From the NCBI GenBank assembly GCA_965199725.1, contig OZ241321.1, positions 1,240,001-1,304,000 of the forward strand: DNA of 64,000 nt, written 5' to 3'. The position numbers were made by a program, and so were the translations under genes. Positions 27,234 to 35,975 of this stretch are shown here, in pieces (the stretch's first letter is position 1; each line of letters opens with the position of its first letter). The notes under the pieces are model-generated. The model saw only the letters and a list, made by a program, of their open reading frames with translations. It was not told the DNA's origin and ran no database searches. Source of the DNA: G965199725 sp965199725. Lineage in GTDB: Bacteria; Pseudomonadota; Gammaproteobacteria; Nitrosococcales; Methylophagaceae.

Positions 27234-27290
27234 AGTACGATAGTGTATAGGTAAATTGAGTTAGCAATAGAATTTAGCAAAGTAGTATTC

Positions 27291-28985
27291 CTAATCTGAT
27301 TCTCTGTTAAGGTTAACACTTTGTTTAGCCCAAGTATCACGTAATCCTATTGTCATATTAAAGGTTGGATTGTCACTGGTATGTTCTTTACGATCAGCAA
27401 CAAAGTAACCTTCACGTTCAAATTGAAACTGGTTTTCTGGCTGACATGTTGTCAACGATTTTTCTACTCTGGCATCAGTATATTCAGTTAAGGACTGCCA
27501 GTTTATGCAGGAAATAAAGTTATGCTCAAGAGATGGATGGCTAACAGTAAATAAGCGATCGTATACTCGCAGTGTTGCTATGGCAGAGTGGGTGACAGAT
27601 ACCCAGTGAATCACTCCCTTTACTTTACGATCTTCAGGGTTTTTGCCGAGCGTATGTTCATCATAATGACAGCGTAACTCAATAATTTCATCTGCTTCGT
27701 TTTTAATGATACGTTCACAGCGAATAACGTAAGCATGGCGGAGGCGCACTTCTTTACCTAACACTAGGCGTTTGTATTTATTATTAGCCTGTTCACGGAA
27801 ATCTTGCCGATCAATGTAAATAAAACGCGAGAAAGGAATGGCACGCATACCCATTGACTCATTCTGTGGATGGTTGAGTACTTGCAATGTTTCAACTTTA
27901 TTCTCTGGGTAGTTTTCAATCACCAGTTTTAGTGGGCGCAATACTGCCATTGTTCGCGGTGCTTTTTTATTGAGCGCTTCGCGGACAGAAAATTCCAGTA
28001 ATGCCATATCAACAACGTGATCCTTTTTAGTTACACCAGTTAGTTCAACAAAGTTGCGAATGGCTTCTGGCGGGTAACCACGGCGGCGCATACCTGCAAT
28101 AGTTGGCATTCTTGGATCATCCCAACCAGCGACAATTTTTTGTTCAACCAGTTGAGACAGCTTTCTCTTGCTGGTGATAGTATAGCCAAGGTTTAAGCGG
28201 GAAAATTCAATTTGCTTTGGCTGCCGATTTATCGATATATTGTTAATAATCCAATCATATAGTGGCCGATTATCTTCAAACTCCAGCGTACATAAGGAAT
28301 GCGTGACACCCTCAATTGCATCTGAAATGCACTGGGTAAAATCATACATTGGGTAGATACACCAAGCATTAGCAGTGCGCATATGATGTATTATTTTAAT
28401 GCGGTAAAGCACTGGATCACGCATTTTGATATTTGGTGAGGCCATATCAATCTTTGCCCGAAGCACCATTTGACCATCAGCAAATTCACCAGCACGCATG
28501 CGGCTGAACAGGGCTAGATTTTTTTCTACAGTATTGTTTCTAGCTGGGCTGTTTTTGCCAGGCCTAGTTAATGTACCACGATATTTGCGCATTTGCACCG
28601 AGTCAAGATCATCAACAAAGGCGAGGCCTTTATTGATGAGTTCAACGGCATATCCATACAACTGTTCAAAATAGTCAGAAGAATGACGAATGGTGTCATG
28701 CCATGTAAATTGCAACCATGTAATATCTTCAGCAATGGCAGTGGCAAATTCGTCACTTTCTTTTTCTGGATTAGTGTCATCAAAACGTAGATAACAGTAT
28801 CCATGATATTGTTTGGCAATACCAAAATTCAGACAAATAGATTTTGCATGACCGATATGCAGATAGCCGTTGGGCTCAGGAGGGAAGCGCGTTACTACTT
28901 TGCCATTATTTTCCCCTTGACTGATATCACTATTGATAATGTTCTGGATAAAGTTAAGAGGTTTGTTTTCCTTGGTAGCGACCAT
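27291..28985 (-). CDS. glnS: Glutaminyl-tRNA synthetase
   Basis: Class I aminoacyl-tRNA synthetase charging tRNA-Gln, 564 aa. The HIGH motif appears in RFPPEPNGYLHIGHAKS; the KMSKS-equivalent is ITSKRKL (E. coli has VMSKRKL, so Met is replaced by Thr while the Ser-Lys-Arg core is kept). The anticodon-binding beta-barrels show RLVLGKEVRLRHAYVI, VKGVIHWVS and FQFEREGYF. Presence of GlnRS rather than only a GatCAB route fits a gammaproteobacterium. It is transcribed alone; pyrE lies upstream on the same strand with ~80 bp between. Confidence 0.96.
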   Translation of the reverse strand: MVATKENKPLNFIQNIINSDISQGENNGKVVTRFPPEPNGYLHIGHAKSICLNFGIAKQYHGYCYLRFDDTNPEKESDEFATAIAEDITWLQFTWHDTIRHSSDYFEQLYGYAVELINKGLAFVDDLDSVQMRKYRGTLTRPGKNSPARNNTVEKNLALFSRMRAGEFADGQMVLRAKIDMASPNIKMRDPVLYRIKIIHHMRTANAWCIYPMYDFTQCISDAIEGVTHSLCTLEFEDNRPLYDWIINNISINRQPKQIEFSRLNLGYTITSKRKLSQLVEQKIVAGWDDPRMPTIAGMRRRGYPPEAIRNFVELTGVTKKDHVVDMALLEFSVREALNKKAPRTMAVLRPLKLVIENYPENKVETLQVLNHPQNESMGMRAIPFSRFIYIDRQDFREQANNKYKRLVLGKEVRLRHAYVIRCERIIKNEADEIIELRCHYDEHTLGKNPEDRKVKGVIHWVSVTHSAIATLRVYDRLFTVSHPSLEHNFISCINWQSLTEYTDARVEKSLTTCQPENQFQFEREGYFVADRKEHTSDNPTFNMTIGLRDTWAKQSVNLNRESD

Positions 28986-29064
28986 GTAATGAATGATAAG
29001 CTTAGTTATTAGGATAATTATTCTACCTGATAGCTTAGCCTGTTACAAAAAGTTAAGAAATTAG

Positions 29065-29718
29065 TTAGTTATCTTTGGTGCCGTATTGACGATGATAAGC
29101 TGCAAAGGCGGGTAAGTGTTGCCTTAAATTGCCGTAGTTTTTCAGATAGTCCAGCAGATCATTAAGGCATATAATAGCTATTATTGGGATATTGTATGCT
29201 TTTTCAGCTTCTTCAATAGCTGAATAGGCTGTTGTCGTGCCTCGCTCTTGTCTATCCAGTGCAATGACTACACCAGCGAGGGTTGCATTTTGCCCACTAA
29301 TAATAGCAACTGATTGGTTTATTGATGTGCCAGCAGAAACAACATCGTCAACAATCAAAATTTTACCAGATAACGGTGCACCAACAAGTTGACCGCCTTC
29401 ACCGTGATCTTTGTTTTCCTTCCGATTAAATGTGTAACCAACATCTTGTTGATGGCTATCCGCCAAGGCGATTGCGGTAGTCGATACTAACGGAATACCC
29501 TTATAAGCAGGACCAAACAGCATATCAAAATCAACACCTGATGCAACAATAGTCTCTGCATAAAAGTGTCCTAAACGTGCTAGATTAGCGCCGCTGTTAA
29601 ATAAGCCACTGTTAAAAAAATATGGGCTGATACGACCAGATTTAAGGGTAAACTGACCAAAGCGCAACGCACCTATCTTAAGGGCAAATTCAATAAAGTG
29701 TTGCTGGTATGTTGTCAT
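29065..29718 (-). CDS. pyrE: Orotate phosphoribosyltransferase
   Basis: Transfers the ribose-5-phosphate of PRPP to orotate in pyrimidine synthesis. 217 aa, the usual length. The N-terminus has FTLKSGRISPYFFN; the loop region has FNRKENKDHGEGG; the PRPP-binding signature is ILIVDDVVSAGTSI. The next upstream gene, metW, ends 2 nt before its start, so it could be co-transcribed with metX-metW. This placement differs from the common rph-pyrE arrangement. Confidence 0.95.
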   Translation of the reverse strand: MTTYQQHFIEFALKIGALRFGQFTLKSGRISPYFFNSGLFNSGANLARLGHFYAETIVASGVDFDMLFGPAYKGIPLVSTTAIALADSHQQDVGYTFNRKENKDHGEGGQLVGAPLSGKILIVDDVVSAGTSINQSVAIISGQNATLAGVVIALDRQERGTTTAYSAIEEAEKAYNIPIIAIICLNDLLDYLKNYGNLRQHLPAFAAYHRQYGTKDN

Positions 29719-29720
29719 TG

Positions 29721-30329
29721 TTATTGGGCTTGTACTTTATACAGCGCAATTTGTCCGAAAAGATTAGGCAACAGTTTAGTAGCCAGTGTGTCTTTATAGA
29801 TATGATTGACAATACGCCTGTTTAATACATTGATATGCATATCAGCACATAGTTTTTCAAAGTCATGTACGGTGCAAAAGTGAATATTGGGGGTACCAAA
29901 CCACGAATTGGGTAGGCTTTTTGATACTGGCATATGACCGCCACAGGCGAGTTGAAAGCGGCACTGCCAATGACCAAAGTTAGGAAAACCTATAACGCTT
30001 TCTCTGCCAACACGTACAATTTCTGACAGCAAAAAATCGGGCCGATTAACTGCCTGTAAGGTTTGTGACAGGATGACAAAATCAAAACTGTGATCAGAAA
30101 ATTGCGGTAACCCATTATTAAGATCGGCCTGGATAACATTAATGCGCGATTTGATGCAATCAACAAATTTAGCATTATCTAGCTCTAATCCGTAACCGCT
30201 GATACCGCGCTGTTTAAGATGGCACAACAATGCACCGTTGCCACATCCTAGATCAAGCACGCGCGCACCGTCTGTAATCCAATCGCTGATGGTTTGTAGA
30301 TCAGGTCTTAAGTTCATGCGGGGTTGCAT
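29721..30329 (-). CDS. metW: Methionine biosynthesis protein MetW
   Basis: A 202-aa SAM-methyltransferase-fold protein that in proteobacteria is almost always encoded directly after metX and is thought to support homoserine acylation. The SAM-binding motif is RVLDLGCGNGALLCHL near residue 20, followed by GYGLELD and the post-motif region DFVILSQTLQAV. The WFGTPNIHFCTVHDFEKLC segment is typical of MetW. It overlaps the end of metX by 16 nt. The precise biochemical activity of the family is still debated. Confidence 0.93.
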   Translation of the reverse strand: MQPRMNLRPDLQTISDWITDGARVLDLGCGNGALLCHLKQRGISGYGLELDNAKFVDCIKSRINVIQADLNNGLPQFSDHSFDFVILSQTLQAVNRPDFLLSEIVRVGRESVIGFPNFGHWQCRFQLACGGHMPVSKSLPNSWFGTPNIHFCTVHDFEKLCADMHINVLNRRIVNHIYKDTLATKLLPNLFGQIALYKVQAQ

Positions 30330-31465
30330 TCATTGATAATACGCTGCATATAGGCTTTCAATATTTCATGATAACGCGCAATTGGCATTAAAAATGCATC
30401 ATGTCCTTGAGCTGCCTCAATTTCAGCGTAGGTCACATTCTTGTTGGTGCTCAATAGCGCATGGACAATTTCTTCCGAGCGTGCTGGAGCAAATCGCCAA
30501 TCACTGGTAAATGAGATTATCAGGCAGTCAGCTTGCATGGGCGCCAGCGTTTTAGCAAGATCCTGAGCAAAGTATTGCGCAGGATCAAAATAATCCAACG
30601 CTTTGGTCATTAAAAGGTATGTATTGGCATCAAAGCGCTCTGCAAAAGTTTGGCTTTGATAGCGCAGGTAACTTTCAACCTGAAACTCAGTATCATAACC
30701 ATAGCGCACAGCACCATCCTGCAGTTCACGACCAAATTTCTTGCCCATAGCTTCGTCAGACAGGTAAGTGATATGGCCGAGCATACGTGCCAAACCTAGT
30801 CCATGACGGGGTTTAGTATTATGCTCACTATAGCAGCCAGCGTGGAAGTCGGGATCAGTTTTTATCGCTGTTCTTGCTACTTCATTGAATGCGATATTCT
30901 GCGCAGACAATTTTGGTGCAGCAGCAATAATAACAGCATGGCGTAATTTTTGTGGAAAAGTGATTGCCCATTGTATCACTTGCATACCGCCCAGACTACC
31001 GCCAATAACAGCCGCCCATTTTTTGATACCGAGATAGTCAGTGAGCGCTGCCTGACTGTTGACCCAATCAGTAACCGTAACAATAGGGAAATTGGGGCCA
31101 AATATTTTCTTGGTTTTGGGATTAATGCTGGTGGGGCCAGTAGAGCCTCGGCAACCGCCTAAATTGTTTAAACAAACAACAAACAGGTGTTCGGTATCAA
31201 TCGGTTTGCCAGGTCCAATACAGACATCCCACCAACCTGGTTTTTTATCATCCATGCTATGGTAACCAGCGGCATGATGGTCGCCTGACAGCGCATGACA
31301 AATCAATACTGCGTTAGATTGATTATCATTGAGCTGACCGTAGGTTTCATAAACAAGATCATAACTTGATAGACAACGACCACATTCAAGGTTGATTGCA
31401 GTATCAACGTGTAAGGTTGACGGGTTGACCAAGCCAACTGAATCTGCTGGTATCGTATCAGGCAT
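30314..31465 (-). CDS. metX: Homoserine O-acyltransferase MetX
   Basis: Alpha/beta-hydrolase-fold enzyme that acylates homoserine in methionine biosynthesis. 383 aa from ATG 31465; the in-frame TTG at 31480 is judged too far upstream. Motifs: ICHALSGDHHAAGY, NLGGCRGSTGPTSINP, the nucleophile elbow GGSLGGMQVIQW, late Asp in FTSDWRFAP and late His in AAQGHDAFL, giving a Ser-Asp-His triad. MetX members paired with MetW in gammaproteobacteria are frequently succinyltransferases rather than acetyltransferases; sequence reading alone does not decide the acyl donor here. Confidence 0.94.
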   Translation of the reverse strand: MPDTIPADSVGLVNPSTLHVDTAINLECGRCLSSYDLVYETYGQLNDNQSNAVLICHALSGDHHAAGYHSMDDKKPGWWDVCIGPGKPIDTEHLFVVCLNNLGGCRGSTGPTSINPKTKKIFGPNFPIVTVTDWVNSQAALTDYLGIKKWAAVIGGSLGGMQVIQWAITFPQKLRHAVIIAAAPKLSAQNIAFNEVARTAIKTDPDFHAGCYSEHNTKPRHGLGLARMLGHITYLSDEAMGKKFGRELQDGAVRYGYDTEFQVESYLRYQSQTFAERFDANTYLLMTKALDYFDPAQYFAQDLAKTLAPMQADCLIISFTSDWRFAPARSEEIVHALLSTNKNVTYAEIEAAQGHDAFLMPIARYHEILKAYMQRIINECNPA

Positions 31466-31526
31466 GGCTATATTCTTCAATCTATTATTAACATTTTACA
31501 TCCATCAGAGGCATATTATAATTTTT

Positions 31527-31547
31527 AATGCCTGTTTATCAGGCATT
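31527..31547. terminator. Perfect 8-bp hairpin at the 3' end of proC
   Basis: AATGCCTG (31527-31534) pairs perfectly with CAGGCATT (31540-31547) around a 5-nt loop, overlapping the last codons and stop of proC. Read on the proC strand, the stem is followed by an A-rich rather than T-rich run, so intrinsic termination is uncertain; it may protect the 3' end or terminate only weakly before metX. Confidence 0.35.
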
Positions 31548-32366
31548 ATGTGTAGTTTGTTTACCAAGTTCTCGTGACCGTGATGCTGCCGCAGTTAACG
31601 CCTGTTTAAATAAATGGTGCAAATCACCTTTTTCCAGTTCATTTACGGCGCGTTCAGTAACGCCGTTTGGTGACGTAACACGTTTACGTAAGATGTTGGG
31701 TGGATCATTACTTTCCAGTGCCATTTTTGCGGTACCGAAAGCAGTTTGCAGGCAGAGCAGTCTGGCTTTATCTGCTTTTAGCCCTATTTTTTCTGCGGCG
31801 TACTCCATCGCCTCCATTACCAGCAAAAAATAGGCAGGCCCCCCCCCAGATAATGCAGTGACTACATCCATTTCTTCTTCATCGATCCATAATGCAATAC
31901 CCACTGATTCCAGAATAGATTCAGCTAGTTTGCGCTGTTTTATTGATACAATATTATTTGCACATAATGCACTGGCACCTGCCTGAACCAACAAGGGTGT
32001 GTTCGGCATGACGCGAACAATGGCTACATCATGCCCCATCCAATCGCTGATGGCCTGTAAATGAATACCTGCGGCAATAGAAATTAACAGAGTTTCAGTT
32101 TGCCAGTCGGTAGCAAGTTGAAGCGCGACTTTGCGTAGTTTTTGCGGTTTAACTGCCAGTATCACCACGACACAATCTTTTACAGCATCGTTATTATCAA
32201 CGAAGGTTTGAATTTTGGGGTAGCTATCAGTCAACGATTGCAGGCAAGCCGTTTCTGGATCAGACACATGGATATTTTGCGGCTTGAAATGGCAAGCAAT
32301 CAAACCACCAATAAAACTGTGCGCCATATTACCGCCACCAATGAAAGCAATTTTGCAGTTTTCCAT
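31539..32366 (-). CDS. proC: Pyrroline-5-carboxylate reductase
   Basis: Last step of proline biosynthesis, NAD(P)H-dependent. 275 aa. The Rossmann motif is IAFIGGGNMAHSFIGGL; then VILAVKPQ, ISIAAGI, IVRVMPNTPLLVQAGASAL and the C-terminal VTALSGGGPAYFLLVMEAM and SNDPPNILRKRVTSPNGVT (key part RVTSPNG). A run of nine G on the coding strand (31839-31847) encodes the GGG of the last but one motif. In related genomes yggT usually lies between proC and the neighbouring genes; it is absent here. yggS is upstream on the same strand. Confidence 0.95.
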   Translation of the reverse strand: MENCKIAFIGGGNMAHSFIGGLIACHFKPQNIHVSDPETACLQSLTDSYPKIQTFVDNNDAVKDCVVVILAVKPQKLRKVALQLATDWQTETLLISIAAGIHLQAISDWMGHDVAIVRVMPNTPLLVQAGASALCANNIVSIKQRKLAESILESVGIALWIDEEEMDVVTALSGGGPAYFLLVMEAMEYAAEKIGLKADKARLLCLQTAFGTAKMALESNDPPNILRKRVTSPNGVTERAVNELEKGDLHHLFKQALTAAASRSRELGKQTTHNA

Positions 32367-32434
32367 TATTATCCCTTATCTATTACACTATTTTTGTTAG
32401 ATACCAGACTTAAATCTACTTGAACTATATTGGT

Positions 32435-33118
32435 CTAGAGCATAGCACGCTTACCAAAAAGCATAGTTCCTAATCGTACCATAGTACTCCCTTCTACTAT
32501 CGCTGTTTCCATATCATGTGACATACCCATTGACAGGGTATCCACAGTGGGACAAATTGTCGTTAATTTATCAAATAGTTGTCTTGCCTTACCAAATGCT
32601 CTTCGCTGCTGAGTCGGATTGTTTATTTTTGCCGAGACAATCATTATGCCGCGCAATGTTAACCGTTCAATTTGATTGATTTGTTGGGCAAAGGGCATCA
32701 AATCAGCAGCGGCAATACCCGATTTATCTGTTTCATTATCCATATTAATCTGGATACAGATATTGAGATCGCTAAGATCTGATGGTCTTTGCCTTGACAG
32801 GCGCTTGGCAATTTTTAGCCGATCAATGCTTTGCACCCAATCAAAATGAGCAGCAATTATCTTAGTTTTATTTGCTTGAATATGACCGATAAAATGCCAG
32901 ATTATATCTAAATCTTCCAGCATAGCCATTTTAGCGATTGCTTCCTGTAAATAGTTTTCGCCGAAACACTGTTGCCCTGCGTGGAATAAATCGCGCAGTG
33001 TATCAGCAGGCCATGTTTTGCTGACAGCTAATAACTGAACTTCCCTGTTTAATTGACAATTTTTTTCTTGACACAGCTTAATGCGGTTTTTAATTTTATT
33101 AAAACGTTGTATAATCAT
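32435..33118 (-). CDS. yggS: PLP homeostasis protein YggS (YBL036C family)
   Basis: A 227-aa PLP-binding TIM-barrel protein involved in vitamin B6 and amino-acid homeostasis, with no known catalytic reaction. The PLP lysine is in LLAVSKTWPADTLRDL; other conserved parts are GENYLQEA, WHFIGHIQANKTK, VQSIDRLKIAKRL, and TLSMGMSHDMETAI near the C-terminus, followed by VRLGTMLFG. It is divergent from pilT with about 50 bp between them, an arrangement conserved in Pseudomonas and relatives. Confidence 0.95.
   Translation of the reverse strand: MIIQRFNKIKNRIKLCQEKNCQLNREVQLLAVSKTWPADTLRDLFHAGQQCFGENYLQEAIAKMAMLEDLDIIWHFIGHIQANKTKIIAAHFDWVQSIDRLKIAKRLSRQRPSDLSDLNICIQINMDNETDKSGIAAADLMPFAQQINQIERLTLRGIMIVSAKINNPTQQRRAFGKARQLFDKLTTICPTVDTLSMGMSHDMETAIVEGSTMVRLGTMLFGKRAML
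33110..33115 (+). promoter_or_regulatory. Candidate -10 element for pilT-pilU
   Basis: A consensus TATAAT at 33110-33115 lies 52 bp upstream of the pilT start and within the first codons of the divergent yggS. No convincing -35 box is found at the standard distance (the TTGACA at 33068-33073 is too far), so the assignment is weak. Confidence 0.3.
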
Positions 33119-33167
33119 AGTTTAAGTTAGCTATAGTATGTGTTAACTAAGGAAGGGGTTCTGATAA

Positions 33168-34202
33168 TTGGACATTACTGAGTTATTAAGTTTTGCGGCA
33201 AAGCATAACGCATCTGACTTGCACTTGTCATCTGGTGAGTCGCCAATGATAAGAGTGGATGGGGATATGAGAAAAATTAATATTCCTGTAATGGATAATA
33301 AACAAGTACATGGATTAGTTTATGATGTGATGAATGATAAACAGCGCAGGGACTTTGAAGAAAATCTGGAAATAGATTTTTCCTTTGAGATCGCCAACTT
33401 GTCGCGTTATCGTGTTAATGTTTTTACGCAAAATCGTGGTATTGCCGCAGTATTCAGAGCTATTCCTGCACATGTGCTGACTCTGGAAACATTGGGTGCG
33501 CCTGAAGTATTTAAAACTATTTCCACTTATGATAGCGGCATTATCTTAGTAACGGGTCCAACCGGTTCGGGTAAGTCAACCACGCTGGCAGCAATGGTTA
33601 ATTACCGAAATGAAAAGGACAGTAACCATATTCTGACCATTGAAGACCCCATTGAATTTGTGCACAAAAGTAAAAAATGCTTGATCAATCAGCGCGAAGT
33701 GCATCGGGATACCTTTAGTTTTAGTGATGCATTGCGCTCGGCTTTGCGTGAAGATCCAGACATTATCTTAGTGGGTGAATTGCGTGATCTGGAAACAATG
33801 CGGCTTGCGTTGACTGCTGCAGAAACAGGTCACTTGGTGTTTGGCACCTTGCATACATCATCAGCAGCAAAAACTGTTGATCGCATCATTGATGCGTTTC
33901 CAATGGAAGAAAAAGATATGGTACGTGTGATGTTGTCAGAATCATTACGTGCAGTTATCTGTCAAAGGTTGCTGAAGAAAGTAAATGGTGGTCGTATTGC
34001 GGCACATGAAATTATGATAGGTACAGCAGCTATTCGCAACTTGATCCGTGAATCTAAAGTACCCCAGATGTATTCTGCTATTCAAACCGGTAGCGATCTA
34101 GGTATGCAGACCCTTGATCAGTGTTTGCAGGATTTAGTTAAGCAGGGAAAAATTGTCAAGCGAGAAGCTTTATCAGTCGCTATTAACCAAGATTTATTTT
34201 AG
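33168..34202 (+). CDS. pilT: Type IV pilus retraction ATPase PilT
   Basis: Hexameric cytoplasmic ATPase that powers pilus retraction and twitching motility. 344 aa, the same as typical PilT. N-terminal PAS-like part (HNASDLHLSSGESPMIRVDG), Walker A GPTGSGKSTT (~130-139), Asp box (ILTIEDPIEFVH), Walker B region DPDIILVGELRD, His box GHLVFGTLHT, and the diagnostic AIRNLIRE motif near the C-terminus. The start is TTG 33168 with a strong GGAAGGGG upstream (33151-33158). pilU follows after 9 nt. The pilin-like genes in this window are 26 kb or more away. Confidence 0.95.
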   Translation: MDITELLSFAAKHNASDLHLSSGESPMIRVDGDMRKINIPVMDNKQVHGLVYDVMNDKQRRDFEENLEIDFSFEIANLSRYRVNVFTQNRGIAAVFRAIPAHVLTLETLGAPEVFKTISTYDSGIILVTGPTGSGKSTTLAAMVNYRNEKDSNHILTIEDPIEFVHKSKKCLINQREVHRDTFSFSDALRSALREDPDIILVGELRDLETMRLALTAAETGHLVFGTLHTSSAAKTVDRIIDAFPMEEKDMVRVMLSESLRAVICQRLLKKVNGGRIAAHEIMIGTAAIRNLIRESKVPQMYSAIQTGSDLGMQTLDQCLQDLVKQGKIVKREALSVAINQDLF

Positions 34203-34211
34203 CTAGATTGT

Positions 34212-35381
34212 ATGTCTACAATAGTTAGTAATGAAAGCACTGGCTTTACCCAGACAGATAGCAGTGACGCTATCACCATTGAGAAGGTTTTAAAAGCAGC
34301 AGTTAAGTACGACGCTTCCGATATATTTGTAACCTCTGGTCGGCCACCAAGTTTCAAGATTAACAGGCAGTTAAAGTCGGCGAGTGCCTCGCTAAGTGAT
34401 GATGAAACCCGTGATCTGGTAGTGAGCACGATGACTGACAAACAGAGAAAAATGTTTGAGCAGGATAAAGAGTGCAATTATGGTATCACCCATTCTGATA
34501 TTGGCAAGTTTCGTGTCAGCGCATTTTATCAACGTAATAAAATTGCAATGGTGCTTCATAGAATACGGGATGTCATTCCTAGCATCGACGATCTGCGCGC
34601 ACCAAAAATCATTAAAGAACTGGCGATGAAAGAGCGGGGATTGGTAATATTTGTTGGTGCAGCAGGTGCAGGTAAATCTACGTTATTAGCATCAATAGTA
34701 GATTATCGCAACAGAAATAACACTGGTCATATTCTGACCATTGAAGACCCTATTGAATTTGATCATCAGCATATTAACTGCGTGGTGACTCAACGTGAAG
34801 TTGGTATTGATACTGACTCTTATGACACTGCGCTGAAAAATGCACTACGTCAGGCACCTGACGTTGTTATGATCGGCGAAATTCGCGATAGCAGCACTAT
34901 GGATTACGCTATTAAATTTTCTCAGACAGGCCATTTATGCTTATCAACACTGCATGTTAACAATGCCAATCAGGCAATGGAAAGAGTGATTAGTTTTTTT
35001 AGTGAATTTCGTCACAGGCAGTTATTTTCAGATCTGTCGTCAAATCTGATAGCTGTTATAGCCCAAAGGCTAATACCCAAAAAAGATGGTACGGGCATGT
35101 GCCCGGCTGTTGAAGTGCTGTTAAACACTCCTTTGGTTGGCGACCTAATCGAAAAAGGAAAATTTTCGGAAATTAAAGATGTCATAAAACGTTCACAGCA
35201 GTCTGGTATGCAAACGTTTGATCAAGCGATTTATGCTTTGTATAAAGCAGGCGATATAAGTTATGAAGATGCTTTACAGTATAGTGATTCACGCAATGAA
35301 GTTAGGCTACAAATTAAACTTGATATGAAGCCAGGTGAGAAGTTAGCATCCGATCAATCAACAGAACTATCCATAGAGTAA
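34212..35381 (+). CDS. pilU: Type IV pilus retraction ATPase PilU
   Basis: PilT-dependent accessory retraction ATPase, 389 aa. It resembles PilT through the whole length: KYDASDIFVTSGRPPSFKI at the N-terminus, a Walker A variant GAAGAGKST, Asp box ILTIEDPIEFDH, Walker B DVVMIGEIRD, and His box GHLCLSTLHVNNANQA. It lacks the PilT-specific AIRNLIRE and has instead a longer C-terminal tail, as PilU does. It is co-transcribed with pilT. Confidence 0.94.
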   Translation: MSTIVSNESTGFTQTDSSDAITIEKVLKAAVKYDASDIFVTSGRPPSFKINRQLKSASASLSDDETRDLVVSTMTDKQRKMFEQDKECNYGITHSDIGKFRVSAFYQRNKIAMVLHRIRDVIPSIDDLRAPKIIKELAMKERGLVIFVGAAGAGKSTLLASIVDYRNRNNTGHILTIEDPIEFDHQHINCVVTQREVGIDTDSYDTALKNALRQAPDVVMIGEIRDSSTMDYAIKFSQTGHLCLSTLHVNNANQAMERVISFFSEFRHRQLFSDLSSNLIAVIAQRLIPKKDGTGMCPAVEVLLNTPLVGDLIEKGKFSEIKDVIKRSQQSGMQTFDQAIYALYKAGDISYEDALQYSDSRNEVRLQIKLDMKPGEKLASDQSTELSIE

Positions 35382-35416
35382 TAAAATATAACACAGACCA
35401 TACTTGATCTGCGCCC

Positions 35417-35893
35417 TCAATTGTTAACCAGTGATAACATGTGATCCACCGCGGCTTTAATATCGTCGTCGCTGATATCAGGCCGACCACCGCGAGCGGG
35501 CATCATATTAAGACCATTGATAGCGCTATTGTACAACGTTTTAATGCCTTTTTCAATACGTGGTGCCCAGTCATCTGCATCACCTAGCTTTGGCGCATTC
35601 ATCATACCTGATCTATGGCACAATGCGCAGACCTGGCTGACGATTTGCTCACCACCAGCGCTGACTTGGTTCGTTTCTTCAGCAACAGCAACAATAACAG
35701 GAGCATCACCAATATGGACATTGCCGCTGGGTTTAATGCGTGCAACAACATCTTTATCTGCCATGCTCTCTGCTGTAACAACTTGTTTCGCCTTATTCTG
35801 CATGGTAGCAAGAATGACTTTTGCGCTGCCAAAGATAATAAGAAAAATAATCAGGCTACCGACAAAAAATTTGCTTGATCGTTGTGTATCCAT
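35417..35893 (-). CDS. Membrane-anchored cytochrome c5-like protein
   Basis: A 158-aa class I cytochrome c. An uncleaved or signal-anchor hydrophobic segment (~residues 9-30) is followed by a ~60-residue linker and one heme-binding CALCH motif (~residue 90). The C-terminal part ends with GLNMMPARGG, which supplies the distal Met ligand, and the DDDIKAAVDHML helix. This is the cytochrome c5 (CycB/CytC5) arrangement; it probably carries electrons in the periplasm. It converges with pilU and is not obviously in an operon with the oxidoreductase upstream. Confidence 0.9.
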   Translation of the reverse strand: MDTQRSSKFFVGSLIIFLIIFGSAKVILATMQNKAKQVVTAESMADKDVVARIKPSGNVHIGDAPVIVAVAEETNQVSAGGEQIVSQVCALCHRSGMMNAPKLGDADDWAPRIEKGIKTLYNSAINGLNMMPARGGRPDISDDDIKAAVDHMLSLVNN

Positions 35894-35975
35894 GCTTTAA
35901 ACCTTACACCTGACATTTAAGCAGGCGATTACGGACACTTATTATACAGTGATTAAGTGCTTACTGAAACTAACA

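Noticed and set aside
27291..28985. KMSKS of GlnRS reading ITSKRKL as a possible defect
   Set aside because: The residue before Ser-Lys varies among GlnRS proteins; the SKR core and all other motifs are intact.
33068..33115. TTGACA (33068) with TATAAT (33110) as a pilT promoter
   Set aside because: The spacing of 36 bp is far outside the 16-18 bp range; only the -10 box is reported, with low confidence.
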